A DNA stretch of 24,705 nucleotides from the NCBI GenBank assembly GCA_036003365.1, contig DASYSL010000119.1:1-24705 (forward strand), in the 5' to 3' direction. A program made the translations under genes and the position numbers. This DNA comes from DASYSL01 sp036003365 (GTDB taxonomy: Bacteria > Eisenbacteria > RBG-16-71-46 > DASYSL01). The notes beneath the pieces are model-generated. The model had not been told where the DNA came from. It made no database searches and saw nothing but the letters and a program-made list of their open reading frames with translations. Of the stretch, positions 22,315 through 24,705 are shown one piece after another. The stretch's first letter is position 1. Each line of letters starts with the position of its first letter.

Positions 22315-22653
22315 CTAGACGGTGAACGATTCGCCGCACGAGCACGAGCGCTTGGCGTTGGGATTGGTGAAGCGGAAACCGCTCGAGAGGATGCCGTCTT
22401 CCCAATCGACCTCGGTGCCGATCAGAAAGAGCTGGCTCTTGATGTCGAGGTAGACGCGCAGGCCGTCGAAGTCGAGCAGGAGATCGCCCTTCTTCTCCAC
22501 GTTCTCGGGCTCCACGAAGTAGTTGAGCCCCGAGCAGCCGCCGCCACGCACGCCCAGGCGCAAGCCGTGGTCGGCCTTGTTCTCGCGCGCCAGCAGGTCC
22601 TTGGCGCGCTCGATGGCGCGCGGCGTGAAGCTGACCAGCGCGGGCGCGTTCAT
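22315..22653 (-). CDS. A-type iron-sulfur carrier (HesB/IscA/ErpA family)
   Basis: A 112-residue protein that carries Fe-S clusters to target enzymes. The three ligand cysteines are in place: C40 in GGGCSGLNY, and C104 and C106 in SCSCGESF. Length is typical. ATG at 22653 follows the cysteine desulfurase stop by 8 bp without a clear ribosome site, suggesting coupled translation. It works with the upstream desulfurase. IscA, ErpA or SufA cannot be told apart by sequence alone here. Confidence 0.93.
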   Translation of the reverse strand: MNAPALVSFTPRAIERAKDLLARENKADHGLRLGVRGGGCSGLNYFVEPENVEKKGDLLLDFDGLRVYLDIKSQLFLIGTEVDWEDGILSSGFRFTNPNAKRSCSCGESFTV

Positions 22654-22661
22654 GGGAGCGC

Positions 22662-23876
22662 TCACTGGACCGCCCGCCGCACCGCGGCGACCGCGGGCAA
22701 GGCGCGCAGCTGCTTCACCTTCTCTGCCACCAGATCGATTACATAATCCACTTCGGCCTCCGTGTTGCCGCGGCCCAGTCCGAAACGCAACGAGGCGTGC
22801 GCGAGATCGCGCGACACGCCGAGCGCGAGAATGACATGAGACGGCTCGGGGCTCGCCGAGGCGCAGGCCGATCCGGACGACACCGCCACGTCGCGGAGCC
22901 CCATGAGCAGTGCCTCGCCGTCCACACCCTCGAACGAGAGATTGAGATTTCCCGGGAGCCGGTGCGTGAGGCTCCCATTCACTTGGACGCCCTCCACCCG
23001 GGAGAAGATTCCCTGTCGCAGGCGCTCGCGCAAGCCGAGAAGCCGGAGGGCCTCCTCGGCCATCTCGCGGCCGGCGATCGTGCACGCGGCCCCGAAGCCC
23101 ACGATGCCCGGCACGTTGAGCGTGCCGGAGCGGAAACCGCGCTCGTGGCCGCCGCCGTCCATCTGAGCCTCGAGGCGGATGCGCGGGGCGCCCGAGCGCA
23201 CGTAGAGGGCGCCCACACCCTTGGGCCCGTAAAGCTTGTGGGCGCTCACGGCAAGGAGATCCACCCCCGCGGCACGCGCGTCGACCGGCAGCTTGCCCAC
23301 CGCCTGGGCGGCATCCACGGCGAAGAGCACGCCGCGCTCGCGGCACACGCGAGCGATGGCCTCGATGGGCTGGATCACGCCGATCTCGTTGTTGGCCCAC
23401 ATGACGCTCACGAGGATCGTCGCCGGCTCGATGGCTCGTGCCACGTCGGCGGGGTCGAGGAGGCCGTCGGGCCCCACCCCAAGCCGGGTCACGCGCAGGC
23501 CCCGAGCCTCGAGGGCCAGGGCCGTGTCGAGAACCGCCGGGTGCTCGGTGGCCACGGTCACGATGTGGTCGCCGCGCTCGGCCAGCCGGCCGGCGGCGCC
23601 CTTGAGCATGAGGTTGTCGCTCTCCGTCGCCCCGCTCGTGAACACGACTTCCTTGGGCAGGGCGCCCAGAAGGGCAGCGACCTCGGCGCGGGCCGTCTCC
23701 ACCGCCTCCTCGGCCCGCCAGCCGAACACGTGATTGCGCGAGGCCGGGTTGCCGAAGGTCTCGGCGAAGAAGGGGGCCATGGCCTCGACCACCCTCGGGT
23801 CGCAAGGGGTGGTGGCGTGGTGGTCCATGTAGATCGGGGTCCGGACCGGGCTCGAGCCAGCGGGCGCAGGTTCCAT
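22662..23876 (-). CDS. Cysteine desulfurase (NifS/IscS family)
   Basis: A 404-residue PLP enzyme releasing sulfur from L-cysteine for Fe-S clusters and tRNA thiolation. YMDHHATTPCDP opens the domain, EHPAV contains the PLP-stacking H111, the Schiff-base lysine is K214 in SAHKLYGPKG, and the active-site cysteine is C338 in SSGSACASASPEPSHV, a long mobile loop typical of group I (IscS/NifS) rather than SufS. ATG at 23876 has GAGG upstream. It leads a three-gene operon with the A-type carrier and LOG protein. No IscU scaffold or IscR is in the window. Confidence 0.94.
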   Translation of the reverse strand: MEPAPAGSSPVRTPIYMDHHATTPCDPRVVEAMAPFFAETFGNPASRNHVFGWRAEEAVETARAEVAALLGALPKEVVFTSGATESDNLMLKGAAGRLAERGDHIVTVATEHPAVLDTALALEARGLRVTRLGVGPDGLLDPADVARAIEPATILVSVMWANNEIGVIQPIEAIARVCRERGVLFAVDAAQAVGKLPVDARAAGVDLLAVSAHKLYGPKGVGALYVRSGAPRIRLEAQMDGGGHERGFRSGTLNVPGIVGFGAACTIAGREMAEEALRLLGLRERLRQGIFSRVEGVQVNGSLTHRLPGNLNLSFEGVDGEALLMGLRDVAVSSGSACASASPEPSHVILALGVSRDLAHASLRFGLGRGNTEAEVDYVIDLVAEKVKQLRALPAVAAVRRAVQ

Positions 23877-23913
23877 TGTGGCCTCATCTTAGCACCGATG
23901 GCGCGGCCGCGGG

Positions 23914-23942
23914 TTGCGCCCAGGCAGAGAGGTGGCTAGAGT
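23914..23942 (+). promoter_or_regulatory. Putative promoter of the beta-barrel gene
   Basis: TTGCGC (23914-23919), a 17-base spacer and TAGAGT (23937-23942), giving a leader of about 75 nt before the ATG at 24024. Confidence 0.4.
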
Positions 23943-24023
23943 CCTGTTGCCCTCGCATTTCCCGCCCCCGCCGGGAGATTTCTTCCGAATCCAGACACTC
24001 TTGCTTCGAGGAGGACGGACAGT

Positions 24024-24614
24024 ATGTTTTCGACCCTCCGTACGGGATGGATCGCGGTGGCCCTCTCGGTGATGGGCGGCCTGTTCGCGACCGCGGCGCA
24101 GGCGGGGCCGCCGTCGATGATGTTTCAAGCAGGTTACGGAAAAATGGTGGAGGACGGAGCTCCGAATGGAGATCTCGCCTTCCATGGAAACGCGTTCATG
24201 ATGGCCAATCCTGTAATTGGTGTCGGCGCTGAAGGCGGCTACGCCTGGCTCGGCTCCACAGCCACGAACACCGCTTTCGGTGACATCAAGACGAATGTTT
24301 GGCACGTGACGGGGAACGTCCGCGTCCGTGGCGTTACTGGAAGCATCAGGCCCTATGGGATCGGCGGACTGGGAGTCTACGGCTTGCACGAGTCCGACAA
24401 CACCGGCTCGGGAAGCGACACAAAGTTTGGATTCAACATCGGTGGCGGGCTCACCCACAAGTTCCCGGACAGTTCGACAGGACTCAGTCTCGAGGCACGG
24501 TGGCACATGGTATCAAGTGTGCCGAACAGTTTTTCGAATCCTGCCTCGACCACACCATTCGAGAATTCAACGCTCAACATGGTGACCATCACCGCCGGCG
24601 TCGATTTCAACTAG
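24024..24614 (+). CDS. Small outer-membrane beta-barrel protein
   Basis: A 196-residue protein with signal peptide (VALSVMGGLFATAAQA, cleavage near residue 27) and alternating Gly/aromatic strands (FQAGYGKM, IGVGAEGGYAWLG, RPYGIGGLGVYGL, KFGFNIGGGLTH, LSLEARWHM, MVTITAGVDFN). These fit an eight-stranded OmpA/OmpX-like barrel whose last strand ends in Phe-Asn. ATG at 24024 is preceded by GGAGGA. A role as adhesin, stabiliser or porin-like protein cannot be decided. It is monocistronic and followed by a strong terminator. Confidence 0.85.
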   Translation: MFSTLRTGWIAVALSVMGGLFATAAQAGPPSMMFQAGYGKMVEDGAPNGDLAFHGNAFMMANPVIGVGAEGGYAWLGSTATNTAFGDIKTNVWHVTGNVRVRGVTGSIRPYGIGGLGVYGLHESDNTGSGSDTKFGFNIGGGLTHKFPDSSTGLSLEARWHMVSSVPNSFSNPASTTPFENSTLNMVTITAGVDFN

Positions 24615-24639
24615 CGGCATCGCAGGCATAGAAAAACCA

Positions 24640-24674
24640 AGGGCCCCGGAGCGATCCGGGGCCCTCGCGTTTTT
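24640..24674 (+). terminator. Strong Rho-independent terminator of the beta-barrel gene
   Basis: An 11-bp stem (24640-24650 with 24655-24665) capped by a GCGA tetraloop, then CGCG and TTTTT. Starts 26 bp after the stop. Confidence 0.92.
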
Positions 24675-24705
24675 CGGTGTCTTCCGCCTCACATCGGGAA
24701 ATTCC

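Overview
The window is a high-GC bacterial chromosome segment, interrupted near its left end by a visibly more AT-rich mobile element of about 4.5 kb. No rRNA or other phylogenetic marker is present. Secreted proteins with a FlgD-like or T9SS-like C-terminal sorting domain, many short lipoproteins and strong GGAGG ribosome sites suggest an uncultured member of the FCB group, such as Candidatus Eisenbacteria. That assignment is an inference.

Left region (1-4990): the tail of a TPR protein is followed by what looks like the last codons of a lost integrase. Next come an exact 83-bp copy of the tRNA-Cys promoter and tRNA 5' half, and then an integrated element (about 452-4954). The element carries a secreted sorting-domain protein, a truncated TIR-like gene, a truncated convergent lipoprotein and an intact tyrosine recombinase. 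The recombinase stop codon touches the second 83-bp copy, which forms the 5' half and promoter of the intact tRNA-Cys gene. Insertion point and duplicated half therefore have the opposite polarity to the usual tRNA 3'-end arrangement.

Middle region (5012-17918), housekeeping and metabolic genes: a saccharopine-dehydrogenase-like enzyme (minus); an ABC-2 exporter pair whose first gene looks leaderless; an aldo/keto reductase converging with an iron-type alcohol dehydrogenase that is coupled to an LsrG-like monooxygenase-fold protein; an M48 lipoprotein metalloprotease followed by class II fumarase; a CxxCC zinc/iron-chelator protein and a CDP-alcohol phosphatidyltransferase (minus); a YtcJ-like amidohydrolase; and an unknown lipoprotein with a clear terminator.

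Right region (17936-24705): a VOC protein with a basic tail faces away from a tryptophanase gene. The 433-bp gap between them contains an exact sigma-54 -24/-12 match, four or five palindromes at about 37-bp spacing, and a triple GGCTTCCTTG repeat ending in TTGACA. A secreted protein of unknown function follows tryptophanase. Then comes a candidate stand-alone small RNA with its own promoter and terminator (21596-21748). A minus-strand operon encodes cysteine desulfurase, an A-type Fe-S carrier and a LOG-family protein. The window closes with an outer-membrane beta-barrel gene and a strong terminator.

The best candidates for something undescribed are the tryptophanase leader (sigma-54 site plus 37-bp palindrome array), the small RNA, and the tRNA-Cys element that replaces the promoter and 5' half of its target with signs of serial insertion.
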